48,906 bases of DNA, taken from positions 1 through 48,906 of the forward strand of contig JAFTVI010000031.1 of the NCBI GenBank assembly GCA_017465825.1, given 5' to 3'. The position numbers were made by a program, and so were the translations under genes. This DNA comes from Clostridia bacterium. GTDB lineage: Bacteria > Bacillota > Clostridia > Oscillospirales > Acutalibacteraceae. Position 1 is the stretch's first letter; each line of letters opens with the position of its first letter. This document shows positions 40,757 through 48,906 of this stretch, in pieces. The notes beneath the pieces were generated by a model. That model worked only from the letters and a program-made list of their open reading frames with translations, was not told the DNA's origin and searched no databases.

Positions 40757-43132
40757 ATGCTTCAGATAAAAAACATATCAAAAAGCTACACTACGGGCGA
40801 TTTCACCCAGAAGGCTCTTGACGGCGTAAGCGTAAATTTCCGACGCAATGAATTTGTTGCCATTTTAGGTCCGAGCGGCTCGGGAAAAACAACATTCCTC
40901 AATGTTATCGGCGGTCTTGACAAATATGATGACGGTGACCTTGTTATCAACGGCAAGCATACAAAGGATTTTTCCGATTCCGACTGGGATTCCTACAGAA
41001 ACAACAGTATCGGCTTTATTTTCCAGAGCTACAATCTTATTACCCATCTGAGTATTATTGATAACGTTGAAATGGGTATGACGCTGTCGGGCGTTTCCGA
41101 TGCGGAGAAAAAGCAGAAGGCACTTGACGCTCTTGAAAGAGTTGGTCTTAAAGACCATATTCACAAAAAACCAAATCAGCTTTCCGGAGGTCAGATGCAG
41201 AGAGTTGCTATTGCCAGAGCATTGGCAAATGACCCCGATATTATCCTTGCCGACGAGCCTACGGGCGCACTCGATAAGACAACAAGCCGTCAGATTATGG
41301 ACCTTATAAAAGAGATTGCTGACGATAAGCTTGTTATTATGGTTACACATAACCCTCAGCTTGCCGAGCAATATGCAGACCGAATCGTCAATTTTGAGGA
41401 CGGTCAGGTTATAGGCGATTCCAATCCTTACAGCGAGGTTGAGCCTGATTCATCATACGAGCTTAAAAAGACAAGTATGAGCTTCCTGACAGCTCTCAAG
41501 CTTTCCGGCAGAAACATTTCCACCAAAAAGGGCAGAACATTCCTTACAGCGTTGGCATCGAGTATAGGTATTATCGGCATTGCGCTGATTCTCAGCCTTT
41601 CGGACGGATTCCAGATACAGATTGACAAATATCAGAGCAATGCTTTGAGCGAATTCCCTGTGTTTATAGCGCAGTCGGCAACCGTTATGGATGAGGAAAC
41701 TGCAAAACAGAATCAGGAACAAATGAAAAATATGATTTCCGGGGAAAGAGAATTTGCAGATACAGACTATGTTGTTCTTGAAGACGTAAGCACGGAAACC
41801 ACATTTCATACAAACCTGTTCACCGACGAATTTATGCAGTATCTTGAGGATATCGACCCTGAAATCTGCAGCAGTATCGGCTATACACGTTCCGTTTCTA
41901 TGAATGCTCTTAAAAAGGACGGTAACGGAAACGTAAGCTGGTATACGCTCGCTTCGGGTATCAGCGGATTTATTGACAGTATGTCAGGCGGAATGACGGG
42001 CATCAGCATCAGCAGTGTCGGTCTTTCATCCTATCCGGAGACCGTTGGTGAAAATTCTACCTCTTACCTTGATATGTATTATGATGTTATTGAAGGAAGA
42101 ATGCCCGAAAACACACACGAAGTCGTACTTATCGTTGAATCCGACAACAGCGTCAGCAGAGATATTATGGCAAACCTCGGCTTTGACGTTTCAGGTGATA
42201 AGGTTGATTTCAGCGATATTATCGGCACCGAATACAAGCTTGCAGGCAATGATGCATTCTACACAAAGTCAGAGTACGGTATTTACATCCAGAATACAGA
42301 TTATAATGCTGTTTATGAAAATGAAGATAACATTACCATAACAATCTGCGGTGTTTTAAGGCTTAAAGCAGAGCAGGCAATCGGACTTTTGGGTACAGGT
42401 ATTGCTTACAGCGATGATCTTGTTCAGGAGGTTATCGACCTTAACACTGATTCACAGATGATGAAGGATATTCTTGCATCCGATATTGACGTTACCCCTA
42501 CAAGTCCTATGTCACCTGTTGACGATGCAACAAGAAACGCTCTTGTGCTTCAGTACGGCGGCAGCAGTGAGCCTTATGCAATTTTCCTTTACCCCGAAAA
42601 CTTTGACGAGAAGGAAATGCTTCTTGAGTACCTTGACACATACAATGCAACCGCTGACGATGCGCATCAGATAATTTATACGGATATGTCCGAAACCATT
42701 ACTGAGCTTACAGGCAGTATAATGAATGCGGTTACAATCGTTCTCGTTGCATTTGCTTCAATCTCGCTGGTTGTTTCACTTATTATGATTGCAATCATCA
42801 CCTATATTTCCGTGCTTGAAAGAACAAAGGAAATCGGTGTTCTCAGAGCATTGGGCGCAAGAAAGAAGGATATTACACGCGTATTCAATGCGGAAACTCT
42901 CATTATCGGTGTTGTTTCCGGCGCATTGGCAATAGGAATTTCCTATCTTCTTACAATTCCTATCAATGCGGTTATTTACAAAATTACCGAGTTGCCGAAC
43001 GTTGCAGTGCTCAATCCGCTTTATGCATTGGGACTTGTCATCATCAGCGTTGTGCTTACAGTTATCGGCGGCGCAATCCCTGCAAGAATGGCGGCAAAGA
43101 AAGACCCCGTTGCGGCACTCCGTTCAGAATAA
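40757..43132 (+). CDS. MacB/FtsX-like ABC exporter, ATPase fused to permease
   Basis: Single-chain ABC half-transporter of 791 residues. The N-terminal LolD-like ATPase has Walker A LGPSGSGKTTFLN (36-48), signature QLSGGQMQR and Walker B IILADEPTGALD. A linker leads to the first membrane helix (about 260-285), a large extracellular domain (about 290-640), and three C-terminal helices with the FtsX pattern VLERTKEIGVLRALGARKKDITRVF. Such mechanotransmission transporters move peptides, antibiotics or lipoproteins, or act with a partner on the cell surface. No membrane-fusion partner or two-component regulator is adjacent, so substrate is unknown. Confidence 0.9.
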   Translation: MLQIKNISKSYTTGDFTQKALDGVSVNFRRNEFVAILGPSGSGKTTFLNVIGGLDKYDDGDLVINGKHTKDFSDSDWDSYRNNSIGFIFQSYNLITHLSIIDNVEMGMTLSGVSDAEKKQKALDALERVGLKDHIHKKPNQLSGGQMQRVAIARALANDPDIILADEPTGALDKTTSRQIMDLIKEIADDKLVIMVTHNPQLAEQYADRIVNFEDGQVIGDSNPYSEVEPDSSYELKKTSMSFLTALKLSGRNISTKKGRTFLTALASSIGIIGIALILSLSDGFQIQIDKYQSNALSEFPVFIAQSATVMDEETAKQNQEQMKNMISGEREFADTDYVVLEDVSTETTFHTNLFTDEFMQYLEDIDPEICSSIGYTRSVSMNALKKDGNGNVSWYTLASGISGFIDSMSGGMTGISISSVGLSSYPETVGENSTSYLDMYYDVIEGRMPENTHEVVLIVESDNSVSRDIMANLGFDVSGDKVDFSDIIGTEYKLAGNDAFYTKSEYGIYIQNTDYNAVYENEDNITITICGVLRLKAEQAIGLLGTGIAYSDDLVQEVIDLNTDSQMMKDILASDIDVTPTSPMSPVDDATRNALVLQYGGSSEPYAIFLYPENFDEKEMLLEYLDTYNATADDAHQIIYTDMSETITELTGSIMNAVTIVLVAFASISLVVSLIMIAIITYISVLERTKEIGVLRALGARKKDITRVFNAETLIIGVVSGALAIGISYLLTIPINAVIYKITELPNVAVLNPLYALGLVIISVVLTVIGGAIPARMAAKKDPVAALRSE

Positions 43133-43154
43133 ACATTTGGTTGGTGCCTCGTAC

Positions 43155-43189
43155 AAAAATATTCCACTGTATTGTGGAATATTTTTTTT
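43155..43189 (+). terminator. terminator of the ABC exporter
   Basis: AATATTCCAC pairs with GTGGAATATT over TGTATT, followed by a long T run. Confidence 0.9.
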
Positions 43190-43200
43190 GCGCTTAAATA

Positions 43201-43229
43201 TTGCATCAGTGCAGTTTTTGTTGTATAAT
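43201..43229 (+). promoter_or_regulatory. lon promoter
   Basis: TTGCAT (43201-43206), 17 bases, TATAAT (43224-43229). I see no CIRCE, CtsR or HAIR operator nearby. Confidence 0.7.
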
Positions 43230-43283
43230 AAAAATCTATAACTTTAAAATCTTATAATTTACATATATGGAGTTGATGAAGAT

Positions 43284-45692
43284 ATGGAAGAAAACGCAAA
43301 GTCTATGCCTGTGCTTGCACTGAGGGGACTTGTTCTTTTTCCCGATATGACGCTTCATTTTGACGTTGGCAGACCTGCTTCCGTAGAAGCACTCAAATAT
43401 GCGCTTGCAAATAATGAAGATATTTTTCTCGTTTCACAGCGGAACATTACAGATGAAGAACCCACGTTTACAGGTCTTTACACCGTTGGTGTTATTGCAA
43501 CGGTCAAGCAGGTGTTGCGTGTGAACGAGGCGGGCAAAACTCTCCGCGTTATCGTTGAAGGTAAAAGAAGAGCGAAACTGTGTGATATTATATCATCAAA
43601 GCCTTTTCTCAGAGGTATTGTAAAAGAGCGTGCTGAGATTGCCGTTAAATCCGCAGACCGTGATTACGAGGCGGCATTAGTTCGTAACATCCGTAACCTT
43701 TTTGCGCAGTATTGCGATATTTCAGGCAGAATCGCCCCCGAAATCATCGGCGAGGTTATGACTGAGATCGATTCGGGCGTTATCTGTGATAAAATTGCAG
43801 GCAACGTATTTCTGCCTGTTGAGGAAAAACAGCAGTTGCTTTCCGAGTTTTATCCCATTAAGCGTATGGAAAAGCTCAGCCTTGCTCTTGCTCAGGAAAC
43901 AGAGCTTCTTATGCTTGAGGAGGATATTCAGTCAAAAGTTCACGAGCAGATGGACGAAAGTCAGCGTGAATATTTTCTGAGAACTCAGCTCAAGGTTATT
44001 TATGACGAGCTCGGCGAGGGGGAGGACGCTCCCGAAGAGGCGGACAGATACGCTCAGCTTATTGAAAAGAGCAAAATGCCCGATGACTGCAAGGAAAAGC
44101 TGTTTTCGGAGTGTAAGCGCCTTTCGAAAATGTCCGTTGGCTCACCGGATGCAAACGTGGTAAGAACCTATCTTGATAAATGTCTTGCTCTCCCCTGGGG
44201 AGTTTATACACAGGATAATTTAAAGCTTGATTCTGCAAGAAAACAGCTTGACAAAGACCATTACGGTATGAAGGACGTCAAGGAGCGCATCATTGAAATG
44301 ATTGCCGCAAGAGCAATTTCTCCCGATATAAAGGGGCAGATCATCTGTCTTGCTGGCCCTCCCGGAGTAGGAAAAACCTCAATTGCAAAGTCAGTAGCAA
44401 AGGCTATGAACAAGAATTATGCAAGAATATCTCTCGGCGGCGTTCACGATGAGGCTGAGATAAGAGGACACAGAAGAACATACGTCGGTGCTATCCCCGG
44501 CAGAATTATAAATGCAGTTATTGATGCAAAAAGCTCAAACGCACTCATTCTTCTTGATGAAATTGATAAGCTGAACGGTGATTTTAAGGGCGACCCTGCG
44601 GCGGCATTGCTTGAAGTGCTTGACGGCGAGCAGAATGGAACATATGTTGACCACTTTATTGATATGCCCTTTGACCTGAGCAAGGTACTGTTTATTACAA
44701 CTGCTAACGATAAGTACGCCATTCCCGAGCCTCTCAGGGACAGAATGGATGTTATCGACCTGAGCAGTTACACTCACGAGGAAAAGTTTAATATAGCAAA
44801 AAAGCATCTTGTTCCCAAACAGCTGACGGCGCATAATCTTAAGAAAACTCAGCTTAAATTCAATGATAAGGCTCTGCGTCTTATGATTGACGGCTACACA
44901 AAAGAAGCAGGCGTCAGACAGCTTGAAAGGCTTATTGCAAAATGTATGCGTAAGTCTGCCGTTAAATTTGTGGACGGTGAAACGGATAAAATCAGCATTA
45001 CTGATAAAAATTTAAAGGATTTTTTAGGCCCCGTAAAGTTCCGCGATGATGAATACAGCCTTAACGATGAGATCGGACTTGTAAACGGTCTTGCCTGGAC
45101 GTCTGTAGGCGGTGAAATGCTTAAAATTGAGATTTCCGTGCTCGACGGCACAGGTAAGCTTGAGCTTACGGGCTCTCTCGGCGATGTTATGAAAGAATCC
45201 GCAAAGGCGGCTGTAAGTCTTGTGCGAAGCAGAGCCGAGCAGTTCGGTATTGATAAAGAATTTTACAAAACGAAGGATATACATATCCACGTTCCCGAGG
45301 GGGCTGTACCCAAAGACGGTCCTTCCGCAGGTATTACAATGACTACTGCGCTGTTTTCCGCGCTCAGCGGTATTCCCGTAAAGGGTAATGTGGCTATGAC
45401 CGGCGAGATCACACTCCGCGGCAGAGTTCTGCCTATCGGCGGTCTGCGTGAAAAGTCAATGGCGGCATACAGGCACGGTATGAAAACCGTTGTTATTCCC
45501 TGGGATAACGCGGCTGATTTAGCTGATATTGACGACGCAGTCAAAGACAAAATCACGTTTATCCCTGTAAAAACTATTGATGATGTGTTGTCCGTTGCAC
45601 TTGTAAAGAGTGAAAAAACGGGAAAATCAAATCCGATTCATCATAAGGATGCAAACAATCAGGTCAGTGTATATAACTGCAAAAATATGTAA
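43284..45692 (+). CDS. lon: Lon ATP-dependent protease
   Basis: Hexameric AAA+ protease degrading damaged and regulatory proteins. The 802 residues show the LON substrate-binding domain (PVLALRGLVLFPDMTLHFDV), a coiled segment, the ATPase module with Walker A GPPGVGKTS (near 357) and Walker B ALILLDEIDKL, and the proteolytic domain. The catalytic dyad is Ser681 in PKDGPSAGITM and Lys724 in LREKSMAA, 43 residues apart as in E. coli. GGAG lies 11 bases from the ATG. Upstream of engB, repeating the Bacillus lonA-ysxC order. Confidence 0.97.
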   Translation: MEENAKSMPVLALRGLVLFPDMTLHFDVGRPASVEALKYALANNEDIFLVSQRNITDEEPTFTGLYTVGVIATVKQVLRVNEAGKTLRVIVEGKRRAKLCDIISSKPFLRGIVKERAEIAVKSADRDYEAALVRNIRNLFAQYCDISGRIAPEIIGEVMTEIDSGVICDKIAGNVFLPVEEKQQLLSEFYPIKRMEKLSLALAQETELLMLEEDIQSKVHEQMDESQREYFLRTQLKVIYDELGEGEDAPEEADRYAQLIEKSKMPDDCKEKLFSECKRLSKMSVGSPDANVVRTYLDKCLALPWGVYTQDNLKLDSARKQLDKDHYGMKDVKERIIEMIAARAISPDIKGQIICLAGPPGVGKTSIAKSVAKAMNKNYARISLGGVHDEAEIRGHRRTYVGAIPGRIINAVIDAKSSNALILLDEIDKLNGDFKGDPAAALLEVLDGEQNGTYVDHFIDMPFDLSKVLFITTANDKYAIPEPLRDRMDVIDLSSYTHEEKFNIAKKHLVPKQLTAHNLKKTQLKFNDKALRLMIDGYTKEAGVRQLERLIAKCMRKSAVKFVDGETDKISITDKNLKDFLGPVKFRDDEYSLNDEIGLVNGLAWTSVGGEMLKIEISVLDGTGKLELTGSLGDVMKESAKAAVSLVRSRAEQFGIDKEFYKTKDIHIHVPEGAVPKDGPSAGITMTTALFSALSGIPVKGNVAMTGEITLRGRVLPIGGLREKSMAAYRHGMKTVVIPWDNAADLADIDDAVKDKITFIPVKTIDDVLSVALVKSEKTGKSNPIHHKDANNQVSVYNCKNM

Positions 45693-45714
45693 ACATTTGA
45701 AATGAGATGATGAC

Positions 45715-46296
45715 TTGAACTATAATCTTGTTCAGTTTGAGGCGGCGTACGGCACATCAAAGCAGCTGCCGATGTCGGATTTGCCCGAAATTGCTTTTGC
45801 AGGCAGGTCAAATGTGGGTAAATCATCGCTGATTAATAAATTTTTTGCAAGAAAAAACCTTGCAAGGGTAAGCTCAATGCCCGGAAAAACTACTACCGTA
45901 AACTTTTTCAGGGTAGGGGATGTGCGTTTTGCCGATTTGCCCGGATATGGCTATGCAAAACGTTCCGATGCTGAAAAACGCCGTTGGGCAGACCTTATGG
46001 AAGGTTATTTTCAGATGGGCAGAGATCTTAAGCTGGTCGTTCAGCTTATTGATATGCGTCATCCCCCCTCAGCGGATGATGTTACAATGATAAATTTCAT
46101 CAAAGATGCAAATCTTCCCTTTATTATCGTGTTTACAAAGTGCGATAAGCTCAATAAAGCTGAGCGGGCAAACCGCAGGGAAGCTTTTGAAACGGAGCTT
46201 GCATTTGCAGGTGACTGTGTTAAAATCGAATTTTCTTCACAGACAGGCGAGGGTTGTGAACAATTAAGAAAAACAGTTGATGAATTTTTAGTTTAA
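45715..46296 (+). CDS. engB: EngB/YsxC ribosome-biogenesis GTPase
   Basis: Essential GTPase for late 50S subunit assembly, 193 residues. All G motifs are present: G1 GRSNVGKSS (about 30-38), G2 GKTTTVNFF, G3 DLPGYGYA, G4 FTKCDKLN and a C-terminal SSQTGEG (G5). The start is a TTG with only a weak GAGATGATG upstream, 22 bases after the lon stop, so translation probably depends on coupling to lon. An ATG is not available in frame nearby. Length is typical for the family. Confidence 0.94.
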   Translation: MNYNLVQFEAAYGTSKQLPMSDLPEIAFAGRSNVGKSSLINKFFARKNLARVSSMPGKTTTVNFFRVGDVRFADLPGYGYAKRSDAEKRRWADLMEGYFQMGRDLKLVVQLIDMRHPPSADDVTMINFIKDANLPFIIVFTKCDKLNKAERANRREAFETELAFAGDCVKIEFSSQTGEGCEQLRKTVDEFLV

Positions 46297-46319
46297 TTGA
46301 TTTTAAGGAGAGAAAAGAT

Positions 46320-47618
46320 ATGTTTGTTTCGGACAGCTTGAATGTCAACGAGCTTGGACACCTGACAATAGGCGGCGCCGATACGGTTGAAATTGCAGAA
46401 AAATACGGAACTCCCGTTATCGTTTACAGCGAGGACGGCATACGCAGAAATTGCCGGGCATTCGTAAACTCCATTGATAAGTATTACAACGGCAACGGCA
46501 GAGTGCTTTATGCAGGCAAGGCGTTTTCCTGCCTTGAAATGTGCCGCATAATGAATGAGGAAAAAATGGGACTTGATGTTGTTTCGGGCGGTGAGCTTTA
46601 TACCGCTGTTAAAGCAGGATTTCCCACCGACAGAATTTATTTTCACGGCAACAACAAAACTTACAATGAGCTGAAAATGGCTCTTGAATACGGCGTTGGC
46701 AGAATTATTGTTGACAATCCGGACGAGCTTGCAACGCTCAGTGCACTTGCAAAAGAAATGGGCAAGACAGCAAATATTTATATGCGAATCAAACCCGGCA
46801 TTGATGCTCACACTCACAGCTTTATTATGACGGGACAGATTGATTCAAAATTCGGTTTTGCTCTCGAAACAGGTGAGGCTATGGAGTGCGTTAAGCTTTG
46901 TGCAGAAACGGAAAATGTCAATCTCGTGGGACTTCATTGTCATATCGGTTCGCAGATTTTTGATGTTGACCCCTTTGTGCACGCAGCTGAGGTTATGATG
47001 AAGCTTATTGCCGACGTGAAAGCGGAAACGGGTATTGTTATTTCAGAGCTTGATCTTGGCGGAGGTTTCGGCATTAAATATGTTGATTCGGACAAGCCCG
47101 TTGAATTTGATGCATATATGAAGCCTGTTTCCGAACAGGTTAAGGCATCTGCGGAAAAATACGGAATTGATGTGCCGTTCATTCTCATTGAACCGGGCAG
47201 AAGTATTGCAGGCGCCGAGGCTGTAACGCTTTATACGGTAGGAAATGTTAAGAAAATACCCGATATCCGCACATACGTTGCAATTGACGGCGGAATGTGC
47301 GACAATCCTCGCTATATTCTTTATCAGTCAGACTACACGGTAATGTGTGCAAGCCGTGCAAACGAAAACAAGGATGCTGTAGTTACCGTTGCGGGCAAAT
47401 GCTGTGAAAGTGGTGACCTCATTCAGGAGAATGCTCCCGTGCAGAAGGTTGAGAAGGGTGATATTCTTGCTGTGCTTACAACAGGTGCATACAATTACTC
47501 AATGTCTTCCAATTATAACAGAATCCCCAGACCCGAGGTGCTTATGGTCAAGGACGGACAGGTGCGCACCATAATTAAAAGAGAAACCTATGAGGATATA
47601 ATTAAGAACGATATGTAA
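46320..47618 (+). CDS. lysA: diaminopimelate decarboxylase
   Basis: Last step of lysine synthesis: PLP-dependent decarboxylation of meso-diaminopimelate. The 432 residues show the PLP lysine in LYAGKAFSC (near 61), HCHIGSQIFD, the phosphate-binding glycine loop LGGGFGIKY, EPGRSIAG and CESGD plus GAYNYSMSSNYN near the end. AAGGAG precedes the ATG. It follows engB by 23 bases and is probably cotranscribed. No lysine riboswitch or T-box is visible upstream. A hairpin terminator follows. Confidence 0.96.
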   Translation: MFVSDSLNVNELGHLTIGGADTVEIAEKYGTPVIVYSEDGIRRNCRAFVNSIDKYYNGNGRVLYAGKAFSCLEMCRIMNEEKMGLDVVSGGELYTAVKAGFPTDRIYFHGNNKTYNELKMALEYGVGRIIVDNPDELATLSALAKEMGKTANIYMRIKPGIDAHTHSFIMTGQIDSKFGFALETGEAMECVKLCAETENVNLVGLHCHIGSQIFDVDPFVHAAEVMMKLIADVKAETGIVISELDLGGGFGIKYVDSDKPVEFDAYMKPVSEQVKASAEKYGIDVPFILIEPGRSIAGAEAVTLYTVGNVKKIPDIRTYVAIDGGMCDNPRYILYQSDYTVMCASRANENKDAVVTVAGKCCESGDLIQENAPVQKVEKGDILAVLTTGAYNYSMSSNYNRIPRPEVLMVKDGQVRTIIKRETYEDIIKNDM

Positions 47619-47634
47619 ATATAAAGCGAGCTAC

Positions 47635-47675
47635 AAGGGAGACACTCCGTAAGGAAGTTGTCTCCCTTAGGCTTT
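47635..47675 (+). terminator. terminator-like hairpin after lysA
   Basis: AAGGGAGACA pairs with TGTCTCCCTT around 14 bases, then AGGCTTTTGT. T run is short, so efficiency is uncertain. Confidence 0.65.
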
Positions 47676-47734
47676 TGTAATCAGCCAAAATGATTGAATT
47701 GTAAGAAAAAATCATGTTACGGAGGATTACGAAA

Positions 47735-48112
47735 ATGACAAAATCATTATTTGAACAAAACGGCGTCACATATAGGAATGTTGGAGGCTACAACATTCCT
47801 AACCTCATTTTACTGCCCGAAGAAGCAAGTGTTACCCTCGGCAAATGGGGTATGATGCATAAAAATTATCTTTTGAAACACGAGAAAGTGCTATTTGCAA
47901 CCCTACTTACTAAGGGTGAACTCTATCAGCACTGTGCCGAAGTTGAAAATCAGGCAAAGTATATGTTTGATACTCTAATTGAGCAGATGAAAGAAAGTGA
48001 AGGTGTAACAGAGGAACTGAAAGAGCAAAACCAGTGGGAATGGGTGCAGAGACTCGGTAACATTCAGGTGCGAGCAAGAGAAATGGTATGTAATGAACTA
48101 ATATACAGATGA
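47735..48112 (+). CDS. TnpV-family transposon-encoded protein
   Basis: 125-residue protein of the TnpV family found on clostridial mobilisable transposons. Recognisable parts are the start KSLFEQNGVTYRNVGGYNIP, the GKWGMMHKNYLLKHEKVLFA segment and the end NQWEWVQRLGNIQVRAREMV then NELIY. Its function in transposition is unknown. GGAGG is nine bases before the ATG at 47735; upstream in-frame codons lack one. It is flanked by terminator hairpins, and no transposase, integrase or relaxase accompanies it, so it is probably a remnant. Base composition is more AT-rich than in lysA. Confidence 0.85.
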   Translation: MTKSLFEQNGVTYRNVGGYNIPNLILLPEEASVTLGKWGMMHKNYLLKHEKVLFATLLTKGELYQHCAEVENQAKYMFDTLIEQMKESEGVTEELKEQNQWEWVQRLGNIQVRAREMVCNELIYR

Positions 48113-48116
48113 AATG

Positions 48117-48146
48117 TAGAAGGCGTATCTTTGGGTACGCCTTCTA
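48117..48146 (+). terminator. terminator of the TnpV gene
   Basis: TAGAAGGCGTA pairs perfectly with TACGCCTTCTA over an eight-base loop; tail is only weakly T-rich. Confidence 0.75.
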
Positions 48147-48201
48147 TACTTATAGTTGATATTTCCAAGCAACTCTTGAGTACCATACAAAGGATAATTT
48201 A

Positions 48202-48230
48202 TTGTTTTTTACGTCCCTATGCGTTATTAT
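48202..48230 (+). promoter_or_regulatory. promoter of the XRE remnant
   Basis: TTGTTT (48202-48207), 17 bases, TATTAT (48225-48230). Confidence 0.5.
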
Positions 48231-48274
48231 ATAAACAGACCGGTCAACAAATCTAATCAGAGGTGATAAGAACA

Positions 48275-48409
48275 ATGACTATTTATTTAAGTGAGAACAT
48301 CAAAAGATTGAGGCTTGAAAAAGAGCTTACACAAGAAACTATTTCAGAGTTTTTAGGTGTTACTTCTCAAAGTGTCAGTAATTGGGAAACAGGAGTTTCA
48401 CATAGTTAA
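48275..48409 (+). pseudogene. truncated XRE-family regulator
   Basis: ATG at 48275 after AGAGGTGAT starts 44 residues: MTIYLSENIKRLRLEKELTQ and SQSVSNWETG are the helix-turn-helix of a Cro/CI-type repressor. Translation then hits TAA directly after the recognition helix, and none of the reading frames continues the domain, so helices 4 and 5 and any C-terminal domain are lost. Probably the end of a mobile element deleted between TnpV and the T-box gene. 48410-48619 holds only one hairpin and no gene. Confidence 0.7.
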
Positions 48410-48541
48410 GGAAACAGTGGGCTGAATCAATCCGTGTTAGTACATTGCTTACGAGTAAGAAAGGTAATTAATAAAACAAGTTGCGTGAACGAAGTTCAAA
48501 AAGGCTAATTTATTCAGTAGTAATTTTTGTATTCAAAGAGA

Positions 48542-48569
48542 TAGCAACAAGAGAGAAACCTCGTTGCTA
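48542..48569 (+). terminator. hairpin in the mobile-element remnant
   Basis: TAGCAAC pairs with GTTGCTA around AAGAGAGAAACCTC; no strong T run. May be a leftover of the element end. Confidence 0.4.
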
Positions 48570-48619
48570 CTGCTTAGTTGAGGTATTAAATTTTTATTAG
48601 AAAAATTTTTATTTACCTG

Positions 48620-48648
48620 TTGACAAGGTAGGTAAAAAGGAGTATAAT
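48620..48648 (+). promoter_or_regulatory. promoter of the T-box transcript
   Basis: TTGACA (48620-48625), 17 bases, TATAAT (48643-48648): a full consensus promoter. Confidence 0.9.
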
Positions 48649-48654
48649 ATAGTA

Positions 48655-48906
48655 CATAAATTTAATAAGCTAAACCGTTGAAGCGGAGATAACGGCAATG
48701 ATGCCTTTACAGAGAGCCTGTGGTGCTGAGAGTCAGGTAAGAAACAAATTGTCAAATGGACCGCTGAGGGCGCAGTCAAAAGAGAAACAAGTTTCTCCCA
48801 GTATTCTGCGACGCTGTAGGCAAGCGTACAAATGCCGGGGATATGTTGGTATCCTGCTAAGCGCACGGGTCATGCCGTGAATCAAGGTGGCACCGCGGAT
48901 AGTGTT
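48655..48906 (+). promoter_or_regulatory. T-box leader (truncated by window end)
   Basis: Uncharged-tRNA-sensing leader. The conserved T-box AAGGTGGCACCGCGG is at 48884-48898, just before the window end, so the terminator/antiterminator and the regulated gene lie outside. Stem I is closed by AGCGG with CCGCT and contains the CAGAGAGCCTG / GCTGAGAG segments typical of its distal part. The 3' side of the specifier loop reads AAATGGACC. UGG followed by A would specify tryptophan, predicting trpS or a trp gene or transporter downstream; the alignment is by eye, so this is moderate confidence. Confidence 0.9.

Noticed and set aside
46297-46319. Lysine riboswitch before lysA
   Set aside because: Only 23 bases separate engB and lysA, leaving no room for an aptamer.
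48698-48880. 60-codon ORF near the window end
   Set aside because: Lies within the T-box leader RNA.
1-48906. tRNA or rRNA genes, prophage
   Set aside because: I found no cloverleaf with a conserved TTCRANNC arm, no rRNA segment and no phage structural or integrase gene.

Overview
The window looks like chromosome of an anaerobic gut or rumen Firmicute of the Ruminococcaceae/Oscillospiraceae type. The signs are AddAB recombination nuclease, a clustered trmK-Nif3-rqcH block, lon followed by engB, a type A RNase P RNA, an AbrB-like regulator, a BMP-type nucleoside ABC importer with xpt, a secreted protein ending in a type I dockerin, a GH39-like glycosidase, strong AAGGAGG ribosome sites and many TTGACA-N17-TATAAT promoters. 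The family-level placement is inference; no 16S gene is present.

Layout. 1-7532: a small minus-strand gene, then a plus-strand series: GT2 glycosyltransferase, DUF1858 protein, trmK, Nif3-like protein, rqcH and a secreted glycosidase joined directly to rqcH. 7551-8052: dense hairpin repeats. 8056-9255: an MFS transporter (minus). 9320-9736: rnpB with promoter and terminator. 9959-16760: addB-addA. 16781-25461: mscL, a radical SAM protein, a two-component system, corA (minus) with a long structured leader, a class B PBP and a secreted repeat protein; four copies of one imperfect-palindrome repeat lie in the gaps. 25532-28060 (minus): AbrB-like regulator, two very small peptide genes each with its own promoter and terminator, and two membrane proteins. 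28089-30009: a MITE-like element, a YfcE-type phosphoesterase, three small genes of unknown function and a third tiny peptide gene. 30055-35676 (minus): xpt, BMP lipoprotein, ATPase and two permeases, a probable purine/nucleoside salvage operon. 36045-43132: dockerin protein, glutaminase-like enzyme (minus) and a MacB-like ABC exporter. 43284-47618: lon, engB, lysA. 47735-48409: debris of a mobile element (TnpV, broken XRE regulator). 48620-end: promoter and T-box leader of a gene beyond the window.

Most notable. The corA transcript carries a 19-codon open reading frame with a near-perfect Shine-Dalgarno sequence. Its product begins MEPD, as I recall the enterobacterial MgtL peptide does. Its stop codon lies inside a 14-bp stem whose loop can pair with the corA ribosome site. 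This resembles an independently built magnesium-sensing leader-peptide switch. Second are three unannotated 22-51 residue peptides with an amphipathic or hydrophobic helix. Third are several foldback repeat families, one showing compensatory base changes between copies.
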